DNA from: CAZRWD01 sp964603785
GTDB taxonomy: Bacteria; Fermentibacterota; Fermentibacteria; Fermentibacterales; Fermentibacteraceae
Length of the DNA stretch: 64,000 bases
Assembly: GCA_964603785.1 (NCBI GenBank)
Contig: CAZRWD010000010.1
Location: 1-64,000, forward strand
Direction of reading: 5' to 3'
In this document: piece by piece, positions 48,676 to 56,354 of the stretch
Layout of the letters: each line of letters starts with the position of its first letter
How positions within the stretch are numbered: the stretch's first letter is position 1
Translations under genes and position numbers: made by a program
Notes under the pieces: model-generated
Seen by the model: the letters and a program-made list of their open reading frames with translations, nothing else
What the model was told of the DNA's origin: nothing
Database searches by the model: none

Positions 48676-49955
48676 CCCGCATCCCTCCCCCCGGCCGTGC
48701 CCGCGGCCAGCAGCATGAGCGCCGTGTCGGCGGGCAGCCTGTACCTGAGCCCGCCGTGCGCCATCATGTGCAGCACCATGTACACGATGAAGAGGCCCGC
48801 GGCAAGCCGGTACCCCCTTGTCCGCCTGTTCCTCCACAGCCCGACTCCCGCCAGCGCGGCGATCGGGACATAGACGAGCACCCCGGCGGCGACGGCCGGG
48901 AGGCTCATGGCGGAGGCGGTGGCAGGCACCGGGGAGAGGTAGGACGAGAGCCTCTCCACTGAGAGCCAGGCCATGAGCTCCGGGTTCCGCAGCATGAAGA
49001 GCCCCGATCTCCTGCCGAGTTCGGAGCTCCTCTCGAGTTCCGTGACGAACCTGTCCCCCGGGGGGTACTCCAGCAGATCGGATGAGCGCACGGGGATCCA
49101 GGACGGGACCTCGATGCCCTCCTCCGCGAGGGCGGACGGGTTGTTGCGCATCCACAGGTTGAGCGAGCCCTTGGTGGGCAGGAGCACAGGGCTCCCCAGC
49201 TGGATCCAGTTGCGGGCCACCCAGGGCGAAACGGCCAGTGCGAAGCCCGCCAGGAGGATCGCGGCGCCGCGCAGCCCGCGGGTCCTGAGGGAGTGCCAGA
49301 GCTGCAGGGGCAGGATGAAGAGAGCGGTACTCCTGAAGAGGAACAGCAGCCCTGTGGCCGCCCCGGGTGCGATGTCGGCCCCTCTGCCACCGTCGGAGGA
49401 TCTCGCGGAGGCCAGCAGTATCAGCGGTATCATGGCGGAGTGCACGGCTTCGGTCATGGCGTTGGCGGTGTAGAAGACGAAGTACGGGTACAGGGCGAAC
49501 ATCAGGCCGGCGAGCAGGCCTGCGCCTCTTCCGGACAGCCTCGTCCCAAGGGCGTACATCGCCCAGGCGCCGAGCACCTGCGCCAGGAGGTTCAGCAGGA
49601 ACACGGCCCCCGAAACCCTTCCGAAGACGCCCATGAAGAGCGCGAGGGCGGCCGGATAGCCCGGCTCCACGGTGGCGGAGGGCGACCCGACGGGACTCAG
49701 TCCGAAGACGTAGCCCGGATCGGCCGACCACTGGCCGGAGAGGCTGCCGTCGTCGCCCGCCAGGTGCTTGAGCAGGCCTGTCTCGGTGTTGAAGGAAAGG
49801 CCCTGCCCGTCGAGTATGCTTCCCGCGAGCCTCAGGTACACCTCCTGGTCGCGCGCGGGTTCGGGCAGCCATCCGCCCAGGAGGGCGAAGCAGCCGACCC
49901 TCGCGACCACCGTGACCAGGATCACGGGTGTCAGGAGGTCTCTTCGAGCGTCCAA
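48672..49955 (-). CDS. GT39/ArnT-like membrane glycosyltransferase (second of two)
   Basis: A 427-residue protein with about ten helices. RDQEVYLRLAGSILDGQGLSF in the first periplasmic loop, VEPGYPAALALFMGVFG, and WVARNWIQLGSPVLLPTKGS are typical of GT39-like bacterial transferases. TTG at 49955 is used because the next gene's stop falls just inside it (25-base overlap) and AAAGG lies upstream. Paralogous to the gene at 45.2-46.6 kb. It would use a polyprenyl-linked sugar donor outside the inner membrane. Confidence 0.75.
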   Translation of the reverse strand: MDARRDLLTPVILVTVVARVGCFALLGGWLPEPARDQEVYLRLAGSILDGQGLSFNTETGLLKHLAGDDGSLSGQWSADPGYVFGLSPVGSPSATVEPGYPAALALFMGVFGRVSGAVFLLNLLAQVLGAWAMYALGTRLSGRGAGLLAGLMFALYPYFVFYTANAMTEAVHSAMIPLILLASARSSDGGRGADIAPGAATGLLFLFRSTALFILPLQLWHSLRTRGLRGAAILLAGFALAVSPWVARNWIQLGSPVLLPTKGSLNLWMRNNPSALAEEGIEVPSWIPVRSSDLLEYPPGDRFVTELERSSELGRRSGLFMLRNPELMAWLSVERLSSYLSPVPATASAMSLPAVAAGVLVYVPIAALAGVGLWRNRRTRGYRLAAGLFIVYMVLHMMAHGGLRYRLPADTALMLLAAGTAGGRDAG

Positions 49956-51139
49956 GAAGCCTTTCCCAGGGTCAGGGGGGGATCGCGCCTCTCGCCCGAG
50001 AGGTGCAGTGGGTGGAAGTACTCCTGCCAGTGGTAGTCCCTTCCCCGCACCGGATCGGTGAGCGCCAGCCCGAGCAGGTAGTAGCCGGGCTCGTGCGTCT
50101 CGAGGTCGATGTCCAGGTTCACCGTCGCCCTTCGCTCGAAGGAGAGCAGGGGCTGCCCGAGCTCCAGGTTGTTGACGGCGACGACGGGCTCGCCGCCGGG
50201 CCTGTGTATGGAGAAACCGAACACGAGTCCGGAAACCCCTCCGGGGATGGATGTCTGGAGCTGCGCCCTCACCCGGATGGTCCGCCCGGGACCGAAGGAC
50301 AGCGGTGATCCACCCCCGGGGTCCGTTATCTCGACCCTGTCGAAGGAGACCTCCCTGGTGCCCCACTCCCGCGGACAGGTCGTCACGGGGGCTCCGGAGG
50401 GACGGGGGGATGCGAGGTAGGCGCCCATGACCTCCGCCACCGGGCCGTCCATGGCCACGCGGCCCGAATCCAGCCAGACCGCCCTGTCGCAGAGGCGCGT
50501 CACGGTCTCCCTCTCGTGGGAGACGAAGACGATGGTCCTGCCGGTTCCCCGGAAGCCGTAGATCCTGTCGCGGCACTTGCGCTGGAAGGATGCGTCGCCC
50601 ACCGCCAGAACCTCGTCGATCAGCAGTATGTCGGGGTCCACAGCCGTCGCCAGGCTGAATCCCAGCCTCATGAACATCCCCGAGGAGTAGAACTTGACCG
50701 GGGTGTCCAGGAATCGCTCGAGGCCCGCGAATCCGACTATCCCGGGGATGAGCGCGGTCATCTCCCTGCGGCCCAGGCCCAGCAGCGCACCGTTGAGATA
50801 GAGGTTCTCGAGACCGGTCAGCTCGGGATGGAACCCGACTCCCAGGTCCAGCAGGGAGGCGATCCTGCCCTCCGCGGTCACCCTGCCTCCCGAGGGTCTG
50901 TAGATGCCCGCCAGCAGCTTGAGCGTCGTGGACTTGCCGGCCCCGTTCGCGCCCACGAGCGCCACGGACTCGCCGGGCTCGATCGTGAAGCTCACCGAGT
51001 CGAGCGCCCTGAGCTTCTCCGACTTCGTGCTGCGGTTGAAGATGTTCCCCATCGCCTCGAAGATGCTGCTCGTCCTGTCATGGAAGATGCGATAGTCCAG
51101 GCTGACGCCCTCGAAGCGCACCGATCCCGGCGCGGCCAT
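49931..51139 (-). CDS. wzt: O-antigen-type ABC exporter ATPase with Wzt C-terminal domain
   Basis: A 402-residue ATPase. Walker A GANGAGKSTTLKLLAG (about residue 63), KFYSSGMFMRLGFSLATAV (signature variant of the Wzt/TagH branch), LLIDEVLAVGDASFQRKC and FVSHERETV are visible. A C-terminal beta-sandwich of about 130 residues (from SFDRVEITDPGGG) corresponds to the Wzt-C carbohydrate-binding domain that recognises the end of the glycan chain. ATG at 51139 follows GGAG by eight bases. It partners with the permease directly upstream. Confidence 0.9.
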   Translation of the reverse strand: MAAPGSVRFEGVSLDYRIFHDRTSSIFEAMGNIFNRSTKSEKLRALDSVSFTIEPGESVALVGANGAGKSTTLKLLAGIYRPSGGRVTAEGRIASLLDLGVGFHPELTGLENLYLNGALLGLGRREMTALIPGIVGFAGLERFLDTPVKFYSSGMFMRLGFSLATAVDPDILLIDEVLAVGDASFQRKCRDRIYGFRGTGRTIVFVSHERETVTRLCDRAVWLDSGRVAMDGPVAEVMGAYLASPRPSGAPVTTCPREWGTREVSFDRVEITDPGGGSPLSFGPGRTIRVRAQLQTSIPGGVSGLVFGFSIHRPGGEPVVAVNNLELGQPLLSFERRATVNLDIDLETHEPGYYLLGLALTDPVRGRDYHWQEYFHPLHLSGERRDPPLTLGKASWTLEETS

Positions 51140-51141
51140 GC

Positions 51142-51921
51142 TCAGAGCTCCTTCACGACGACGGGCTCCGCCGCCCTGAAGGCCAGCCAGCCGCCGGCCA
51201 GGAGCACGGCCGTCCACCCTGCGAGCGACAGCCAGCACCAGGAGGCCGGCCAGGCGCCGTCGTACATGGCCGAGTGCATGATCTCGAGCATGCCGGACAT
51301 CGGGTTCCAGGCGAGGACCCTCTCGACTCCCGCGGGCAGCATCCCCCTGCCCAGGGGGTAGATGACCGGCGAGGCGTAGAACCAGGCGAGCAGGAGCACT
51401 TCGACGAACTGCGCCACGTCGCGGTAGAAGACGTTCCAGACGGACAGGGCCAGGGAGATCCCGGCGGTCATGAGCATGAGCAGCGCGACCGCGGGCAGGA
51501 TCACGACTATCGAGAGCCCGGGCGGCCGGCCGAAGGCCGCGAGCAGTATCTCCATCACGCAGAGGGCCAGCACCAGGTGGAAGGCGTTCGCCGCGACGCT
51601 CGCGGCGGGCAGCACGGCCCTCGGGAAGCGGATGCTGCGTATCAGCCTCGTGTTGTCCAGCAGGCTGGTGGTCGACGCGTTCAGGGACGAGGAGAAGAAG
51701 TTCCACACGAGGAGACCCGTCAGTAGGAAGAGGGGATACTGCTCGATCGACCCGCCGAACCTGATTATGCGGGTGAAGACGATCGAGAAGACGGCGGTGT
51801 TGAAGACGGGCTTGAGGAGGAACCATGCGAAGCCGAGCAGCGATCGCTTGTACCTGACCTTGAGCTCCTTGGCCGCCAGGCCGCCCAGGAGCGGCAGGAT
51901 CCCGGGCCCGATCCTCTTCAT
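51142..51921 (-). CDS. wzm: O-antigen-type ABC exporter permease
   Basis: A 259-residue ABC-2 permease with six helices. LAAKELKVRYKRSLLGFAWF at the N-terminus, IVFTRIIRFGGSIEQYPLFL, SLLDNTRLIRSIRFPR and FYASPVIYPL are characteristic of Wzm/TagG/RfbA proteins that flip or extrude undecaprenyl-linked glycans. ATG at 51921 overlaps the plsY stop by four bases; the gene ends two bases before wzt. Confidence 0.9.
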   Translation of the reverse strand: MKRIGPGILPLLGGLAAKELKVRYKRSLLGFAWFLLKPVFNTAVFSIVFTRIIRFGGSIEQYPLFLLTGLLVWNFFSSSLNASTTSLLDNTRLIRSIRFPRAVLPAASVAANAFHLVLALCVMEILLAAFGRPPGLSIVVILPAVALLMLMTAGISLALSVWNVFYRDVAQFVEVLLLAWFYASPVIYPLGRGMLPAGVERVLAWNPMSGMLEIMHSAMYDGAWPASWCWLSLAGWTAVLLAGGWLAFRAAEPVVVKEL

Positions 51922-52517
51922 CGCCCGTCCAGCCTCCCCTCGGTGCCCTTCAGGAGCCTCCCGAGGTTCGATGCGTGCCTTGCGACGACTATCAGGGAGA
52001 TCAGCACGCACGCCGCCCTGGGGGCGAGCGGGGCGTCCCCCGCCGGGAGAAGGAGGGATGCCGGCACGAGAGCCAGAGCCGCGGAGACCGACGACAGGGA
52101 GACGGTCCTGGAGACGGCCAGGACGGCTGCGAACACCACCAGCGCGCATGCGAGGGGGAGTGGAGCCAGCACGGCCAGTCCGCCGAGCGCGGTCGCCACG
52201 CCCTTGCCTCCACGGAAACCCAGCCATGGCGTGAAGACGTGCCCGGCGACCGCCGCCAGGGCCGTGACGGCCATCACGACCCCCCCCGCCCCCGAAAGCC
52301 TCGCGACGAGCACGGGGACAGCCCCCTTGACCGCGTCCAGGGCCAGGCCGGCCGCTCCGGCCCTCCTGCCGCAGACCCTGAGCAGGTTAGTCGCCCCGAC
52401 GTTGCCGGAACCCTCCCGCCTGAGGTCGTGCCCCATCGACCGTCCGATGATGTGGCTGAAGGGGATCGAGCCGGAGAGGAACCCGGCGGCCGGGAGCAGG
52501 ATCTGGCCGGCGTCCAT
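51918..52517 (-). CDS. plsY: Glycerol-3-phosphate acyltransferase PlsY
   Basis: Acylates glycerol-3-phosphate from acyl-phosphate, the first step of phospholipid synthesis. The 199-residue membrane protein has the three family motifs SGSIPFSHIIGR, GSGNVGATN and GFRGGKGVAT, and about six helices. ATG at 52517 overlaps the der stop by one base (TGATG), making der-plsY a translationally coupled pair. Confidence 0.94.
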   Translation of the reverse strand: MDAGQILLPAAGFLSGSIPFSHIIGRSMGHDLRREGSGNVGATNLLRVCGRRAGAAGLALDAVKGAVPVLVARLSGAGGVVMAVTALAAVAGHVFTPWLGFRGGKGVATALGGLAVLAPLPLACALVVFAAVLAVSRTVSLSSVSAALALVPASLLLPAGDAPLAPRAACVLISLIVVARHASNLGRLLKGTEGRLDGR

Positions 52518-53815
52518 CAGTGCTCGCGCTTCCTGTGGAATATGGAGAGAGGACTCCCCCTGAGGCCTACGAGGTCGCGCATGCTGTTCTCGATGTATCT
52601 CCTGTAGTTCTCCGGGATCTCGTCCGGCCTGTTCGAGAAGATCACGAGCCTGGGCGGACGCCTCCCGACCTGGGTGACGTAGAAGAACCTTATGGGCCTG
52701 CCCCTGGGGGACGGCGGCTGAACGGCCTCCACGGCAGCCTCCAGACCGGAGTTGAGCATCGAGGTCTGCAGCACGGCATCCCTGTTGTCCGCCACCTCCG
52801 CGGCGACGGGCAGGATCCTGCCCACGCCGCGCCCCTCCAGCGCGGAGAAGAACATGACGGGCACCCACCGCGCGGGGTTGAACCTCTCCGTCAGGGCCTG
52901 GAGCCACGCCCTGCGGTCGATGCCGAGATCTATCTTGTTGACCCCCAGGATCAGGCCGCGCCCCATCTCCCAGGCCCTGCCGGCGATGCGGAGGTCCTGG
53001 ACCGTGGGGACCTCCCGGCCGTCCATCACGACCAGCACGACGTCGGCCCTCTCGACGCTCCGCCAGGACCTGAGGGTGCTGTAGAACTCTATGTCCTCCA
53101 TCCGGCCGGAAACCTTCCGCAGCCCGGCGGTGTCCACCAGCCTGAAGAGCCTGTCCCTCCATCTCACGTGGGTGTCGGTCGAGTCCCTCGTCGTCCCGGG
53201 GGTTTCCGACACTATGCTCCTCTCGCTCCTCGAGAGCCTGTTGCAGAGCGAGCTCTTGCCCACGTTGGGCTTGCCGACTATCGCGAGCGAGATCGCGTCC
53301 TCCTCCTCGTGGGTCTGTCTGGGAAGGCACGACACGAGGGCGTCGAGCATGTCCCCCGTGCCCGTGCCGTGCAGCGCGCTCACGGGATGGGGATCGCCGA
53401 GCCCGAGCGAGTAGAACTCGGAGGAGGAGACCCTCTCCCTCTCGTTCTCCGCCTTGTTCACGACGAGGATGACGGGGAGGTTCGACCTCCTGATGAGGTC
53501 GGCCGCGGAGATGTCGTGCGGATGGGGTCCGGCGGCGGCATCGACGACCAGCACGACGGCGTCGGCCTCCTCGAGCGCGATCCGGACCTGCCTCTCGACG
53601 GCCGCCTGCATGGGGTCCTCGCCGCCGGGAACAAGCCCACCGGTGTCGACTATGAAGAAGTCGAAGCCGTTCCAGTCGGCGAGAGCGACGTTCCTGTCCC
53701 TGGTGACGCCGGGGGTGTCCGAGACTATCGCCGTGCTCCCGCCGGCGATGCGGTTGAAGAGGGTGGACTTGCCCACGTTGACGCGTCCGACTATCGCAAC
53801 CGTTGGTGCTGGCAA
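52517..53815 (-). CDS. der: Ribosome-biogenesis GTPase Der
   Basis: A 432-residue protein with two tandem G domains, which defines Der/EngA. The first has VAIVGRVNVGKSTLF, DTPGVTRDR and VVNKAE. The second has IVGKPNVGKSSLCNRL, ETPGTTRDSTD, VDTAGLRK and VNKIDL. The C-terminal KH-like domain follows (RFFYVTQVGRRPPRLVIFSN). TTG at 53815 is the start, with AAGG about eight bases upstream; an out-of-frame ATG lies just before it. It assists 50S subunit maturation. A promoter with a perfect TATAAT sits 25 bases upstream. Confidence 0.95.
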   Translation of the reverse strand: MPAPTVAIVGRVNVGKSTLFNRIAGGSTAIVSDTPGVTRDRNVALADWNGFDFFIVDTGGLVPGGEDPMQAAVERQVRIALEEADAVVLVVDAAAGPHPHDISAADLIRRSNLPVILVVNKAENERERVSSSEFYSLGLGDPHPVSALHGTGTGDMLDALVSCLPRQTHEEEDAISLAIVGKPNVGKSSLCNRLSRSERSIVSETPGTTRDSTDTHVRWRDRLFRLVDTAGLRKVSGRMEDIEFYSTLRSWRSVERADVVLVVMDGREVPTVQDLRIAGRAWEMGRGLILGVNKIDLGIDRRAWLQALTERFNPARWVPVMFFSALEGRGVGRILPVAAEVADNRDAVLQTSMLNSGLEAAVEAVQPPSPRGRPIRFFYVTQVGRRPPRLVIFSNRPDEIPENYRRYIENSMRDLVGLRGSPLSIFHRKREH

Positions 53816-53839
53816 ACTGCATCCCTTCGCAGGGGGATG

Positions 53840-53868
53840 ATTATACCGGTGAAGGCGCCCGCAGGTAA
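53840..53868 (-). promoter_or_regulatory. Predicted promoter of der and the downstream glycan operon
   Basis: On the minus strand a perfect TATAAT (53840-53845) is preceded at 17 bases by TTACCT (53863-53868, 3 of 6). Initiation is expected near 53833, only about 18 bases before the TTG of der. It is the only recognisable promoter found for the contiguous minus-strand run down to 31 kb. Confidence 0.55.
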
Positions 53869-53903
53869 GGACCCCGCCCGCGCCTCGGAAGGACGGTGAT
53901 CCA

Positions 53904-54365
53904 GTGCCTCTGCTGATGCTCGCCGCAGTTCTGTCGGCAGGCCCTGCCGGCTCCCCGGCAGGCACGCTGGAGGGTTTCCTCCTCTCCGTGATGACCTCCG
54001 ACAGCTCCGCCGCACTCTCGTTCATCTCCTCCGAAGCCTTCGGGGTGCTCGAGGAGATGGCGGCGGTGGAGCCGGAGAACCTGTCCGCCATGATCGCAGG
54101 CTTCGGGGTCTCCGTCGACCCTTCGGAGATCCCGGGCATGACCCCGCGAGATCTCATGGGGCGGATAGTGTCCTCGGAAGCTCTCGCCGGAATGTTCGCG
54201 CTCCTGCGCTACGAGATCGGAGAGGCCTCGGTGACCGGCGCGAGGGCCCTCGTCCCCGTGAGCTACTCCCTCCTGGGGAGGTCGGGCGAGGTGACGGTGG
54301 AGATGGTCCGGGAGGGCGGCGTATGGATGGTCAACGACTTCTTCGGATCGGCGCCCGTGAGGTGA
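53904..54365 (+). CDS. Small exported protein of unknown function
   Basis: A 153-residue protein with a GTG start at 53904. Its N-terminus (PLLMLAAVLSAGPAGSPAG) is a short signal peptide. The rest is a helical region followed by a beta segment (ALVPVSYSLLGRSGEVTVEMV, GGVWMVNDFFG), reminiscent of the SnoaL/NTF2-like folds of small periplasmic proteins. It is divergent from der and convergent with the nitroreductase gene, separated by only seven bases. Confidence 0.6.
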   Translation: MPLLMLAAVLSAGPAGSPAGTLEGFLLSVMTSDSSAALSFISSEAFGVLEEMAAVEPENLSAMIAGFGVSVDPSEIPGMTPRDLMGRIVSSEALAGMFALLRYEIGEASVTGARALVPVSYSLLGRSGEVTVEMVREGGVWMVNDFFGSAPVR

Positions 54366-54372
54366 GCCGACC

Positions 54373-54942
54373 CTAGGCCGGCGCCTCTCCTCCGAAGGAA
54401 TCCGTGAACGCGAACTCCTCCAACGGGAGCCTGGCCGGCCTCTCCCGTTCGGCCTCGAGCTGCCTGTCCGACAGGAGCGGCGACGGCTGCTCCGCCTTCC
54501 CGCCCACCGCCACGAGCGTTATCAGCCGGTAGTCCGGGGGGACGGACAGGGCCCTGCCCGCGGCCGCCTCGTCGAAGCCGGCTATCGGATGCGCGACGAG
54601 ACCCAGCTCTGTGGCCCGCAGCAGCATCATCCCGAGGGCCATCCCGGTGTCGAGCAGGTAGTACTCCCGCTCTCCGAGCACGCAGTCCATGTCCCTCCTG
54701 CTCGCCACCCCGACCACCATGGAGGCCGCGCGGAACCACTCGTTGCCCCTGGAGAGCGACGCGAAGACCTGCTCCAGCACATCTTCCCGCGACGCGAAGA
54801 CGAATCTCCAGGGCTGCTTGTTGAAACATGACGGCGCAAGGGAGGCCGATTCGGCCAGGATGCCCGCCAGGCCCTCCGGAAGAGGTTCCCCGGAGAGCGA
54901 CCTCAGAGCCCTTCTCTCCTCTATCGCCCGTCTCACGTCCAT
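54373..54942 (-). CDS. Nitroreductase-family flavoprotein
   Basis: A 189-residue FMN-dependent oxidoreductase. MDVRRAIEERRALRSLSGEPL is the typical N-terminus with the FMN-phosphate arginines. SLAPSCFNKQPWRFVFA gives the conserved N-x-Q-P-W motif. REYYLLDTGMALGMMLLRATELGL and the C-terminal VAVGGKAEQ are family landmarks. ATG at 54942 is chosen as the family start; an in-frame ATG at 55011 lies within the promoter region. The substrate is unknown; likely NAD(P)H-dependent. Confidence 0.83.
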   Translation of the reverse strand: MDVRRAIEERRALRSLSGEPLPEGLAGILAESASLAPSCFNKQPWRFVFASREDVLEQVFASLSRGNEWFRAASMVVGVASRRDMDCVLGEREYYLLDTGMALGMMLLRATELGLVAHPIAGFDEAAAGRALSVPPDYRLITLVAVGGKAEQPSPLLSDRQLEAERERPARLPLEEFAFTDSFGGEAPA

Positions 54943-54994
54943 GATCGGCCCGTGCTCCCTTCCGCGGGGCATGGTCGCGCCCGTCGCTGCCTGT

Positions 54995-55002
54995 AGTATA
55001 AT
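54995..55002. promoter_or_regulatory. Shared bidirectional -10 region between divergent genes
   Basis: The plus strand reads AGTATAAT. TATAAT (54997-55002) is a perfect -10 for the rightward Mut7-C gene. On the minus strand TATACT (54995-55000, 5 of 6) is a -10 for the nitroreductase gene. Neither has a convincing -35 at 16-18 bases. Rightward initiation would fall at about 55009-55010, at the ATG itself. Confidence 0.45.
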
Positions 55003-55009
55003 GCCTACC

Positions 55010-55795
55010 ATGGATGTCGATTCCCCTGCCGGGGGGTTTGCCGTGGTCAGGGCCTATGCGGACCTCCGCTGGTTCCTGCGCGGCAACCCCGCGAACGGCG
55101 AGGTCCGGGTGAGGGCGGGCGGCACGCCGACCGTCAAGCATGTGGTGGAGAGCGCGGGGATCCCTCACCCGGAGATCGACGCCCTGCTGCTCGACGGCAT
55201 GCCCTCGGACTTCGCGGCGAGGGTCGCACCGGGATCCCGCATTGCGGCTTTCCCTCCCTTCTCGGACCTGCATCCGCCCTGCCCGCGGTTGAGGCCGGAC
55301 CCCCCGGCCGAGCCGGCATTCCTGTGCGATGTCAACCTGGGGCGCCTCGCCGGGCTGCTCAGGCTCCTGGGCCTCGACGCCTCGCTCCCCGCGGATCCGG
55401 ATGACGGCCCGCTGGCCCTGGCCTCGTCGCAGGAGGGGAGGATCCTCCTGACGCGGGACAGGATGCTCCTGCACAGGAGTATAGTCGTGCACGGGTACTG
55501 CCCGCGGTCGCAGGACCCGGCGGAGCAGGCCGCGGAGGTCGTCCGGCGCTTCCGCCTGCATCGCCTGATCAGGCCGTTCACCCGCTGCATGCGGTGCGGG
55601 GGCCGTCTGGAGGGCAGGAGCAAGGCCGATGTCCTGCACCTGCTGGAGCCCCTCACCAGGAGGTGGTACGACGAGTTCTGGCAGTGCGCCGGCTGCGGAC
55701 AGGTCTACTGGAGGGGCTCCCATGTCCCGGCCCTCGACCTGCTCCTAGCCCGGGCCGGTGCGCCCCCCTCACACATCCGCGGCCCGGAAGGATAG
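55010..55795 (+). CDS. Mut7-C RNase-domain protein with ubiquitin-like N-terminus
   Basis: A 261-residue protein. Residues of about 10-95 form a ThiS/ubiquitin-like fold (VVRAYADLRWFLRG, GGTPTVKHVVESAGIP, DFAARVAPGSRIAAFPPF). Residues of about 105-250 are a Mut7-C PIN-like RNase domain. It has FLCDVNLGRLAGLLRLLGLDAS with the first acidic residue, GRILLTRDRMLL, and a zinc ribbon CMRCGGRL...CAGCGQVYW. The fusion is widespread in bacteria but its RNA target is unknown. ATG at 55010 (or 55001) has no ribosome-binding site and lies right after a perfect -10, suggesting a leaderless message. Confidence 0.82.
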   Translation: MDVDSPAGGFAVVRAYADLRWFLRGNPANGEVRVRAGGTPTVKHVVESAGIPHPEIDALLLDGMPSDFAARVAPGSRIAAFPPFSDLHPPCPRLRPDPPAEPAFLCDVNLGRLAGLLRLLGLDASLPADPDDGPLALASSQEGRILLTRDRMLLHRSIVVHGYCPRSQDPAEQAAEVVRRFRLHRLIRPFTRCMRCGGRLEGRSKADVLHLLEPLTRRWYDEFWQCAGCGQVYWRGSHVPALDLLLARAGAPPSHIRGPEG

Positions 55796-55832
55796 ATTCG
55801 ACACGGGCTCTCACACCATCCGGGGGATCGAG

Positions 55833-56348
55833 ATGCGCCTGGTGACGATGGCAGCGGCGGTCCTGCCGGTTCTGGCCTGCACGGACAGCCCTTTCGGAGC
55901 GGATTCCTGGAGCGAGAAGCACGCCGGGGACTACACCCTGAGGTGGCGGGTCGATGGTCCGGCCCTGGAGGTCGAGCTGGAGGCACCTACCGCGGGATAT
56001 GTCGCCGTGGGCTTCGATGGCGGCTACCTGATGCAGAACGCCGACATCATCCTGTGCTGCGTGACCGGCAAGGGGGCGATGGCGAGGGACGACTACGGTG
56101 TCGCCGCGGAGTCCCACCAGTCCGACACGGTCCTGGGAGGCACCCAGGATGTCTCCGGCGTGGGCGGCTCGGAGTCGTCCGGTTCGACCTGCGTCTCCTT
56201 CACCATACCGATGGACTCGGGAGACGAGTGGGACAACGAGTTGACCAGGGGGGCGACATGCCAGGTCGTCCTGTTCACGAGTGCCGAAGGCTCCGACGAC
56301 TTCTCGTCGGCCCCCGGCGGGCTGGTCCAGACCAGCATCGTCATCTGA
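55833..56348 (+). CDS. DOMON-domain lipoprotein
   Basis: A 171-residue protein with signal peptide and lipobox LPVLAC. The mature domain follows the DOMON pattern, a beta sandwich that binds heme or sugar: YTLRWRVDGPALEVELEAP, GYVAVGFDGG, MQNADIILCCVTG (the usual M-x-x-A-D segment) and VSFTIPMDSGDEWD. It is probably attached to the membrane and exposed outside the cytoplasm. The ligand is unknown. ATG at 55833 follows GGGGGAT. It is seven bases upstream of the MFS gene. Confidence 0.78.
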   Translation: MRLVTMAAAVLPVLACTDSPFGADSWSEKHAGDYTLRWRVDGPALEVELEAPTAGYVAVGFDGGYLMQNADIILCCVTGKGAMARDDYGVAAESHQSDTVLGGTQDVSGVGGSESSGSTCVSFTIPMDSGDEWDNELTRGATCQVVLFTSAEGSDDFSSAPGGLVQTSIVI

Positions 56349-56354
56349 CCCGGG

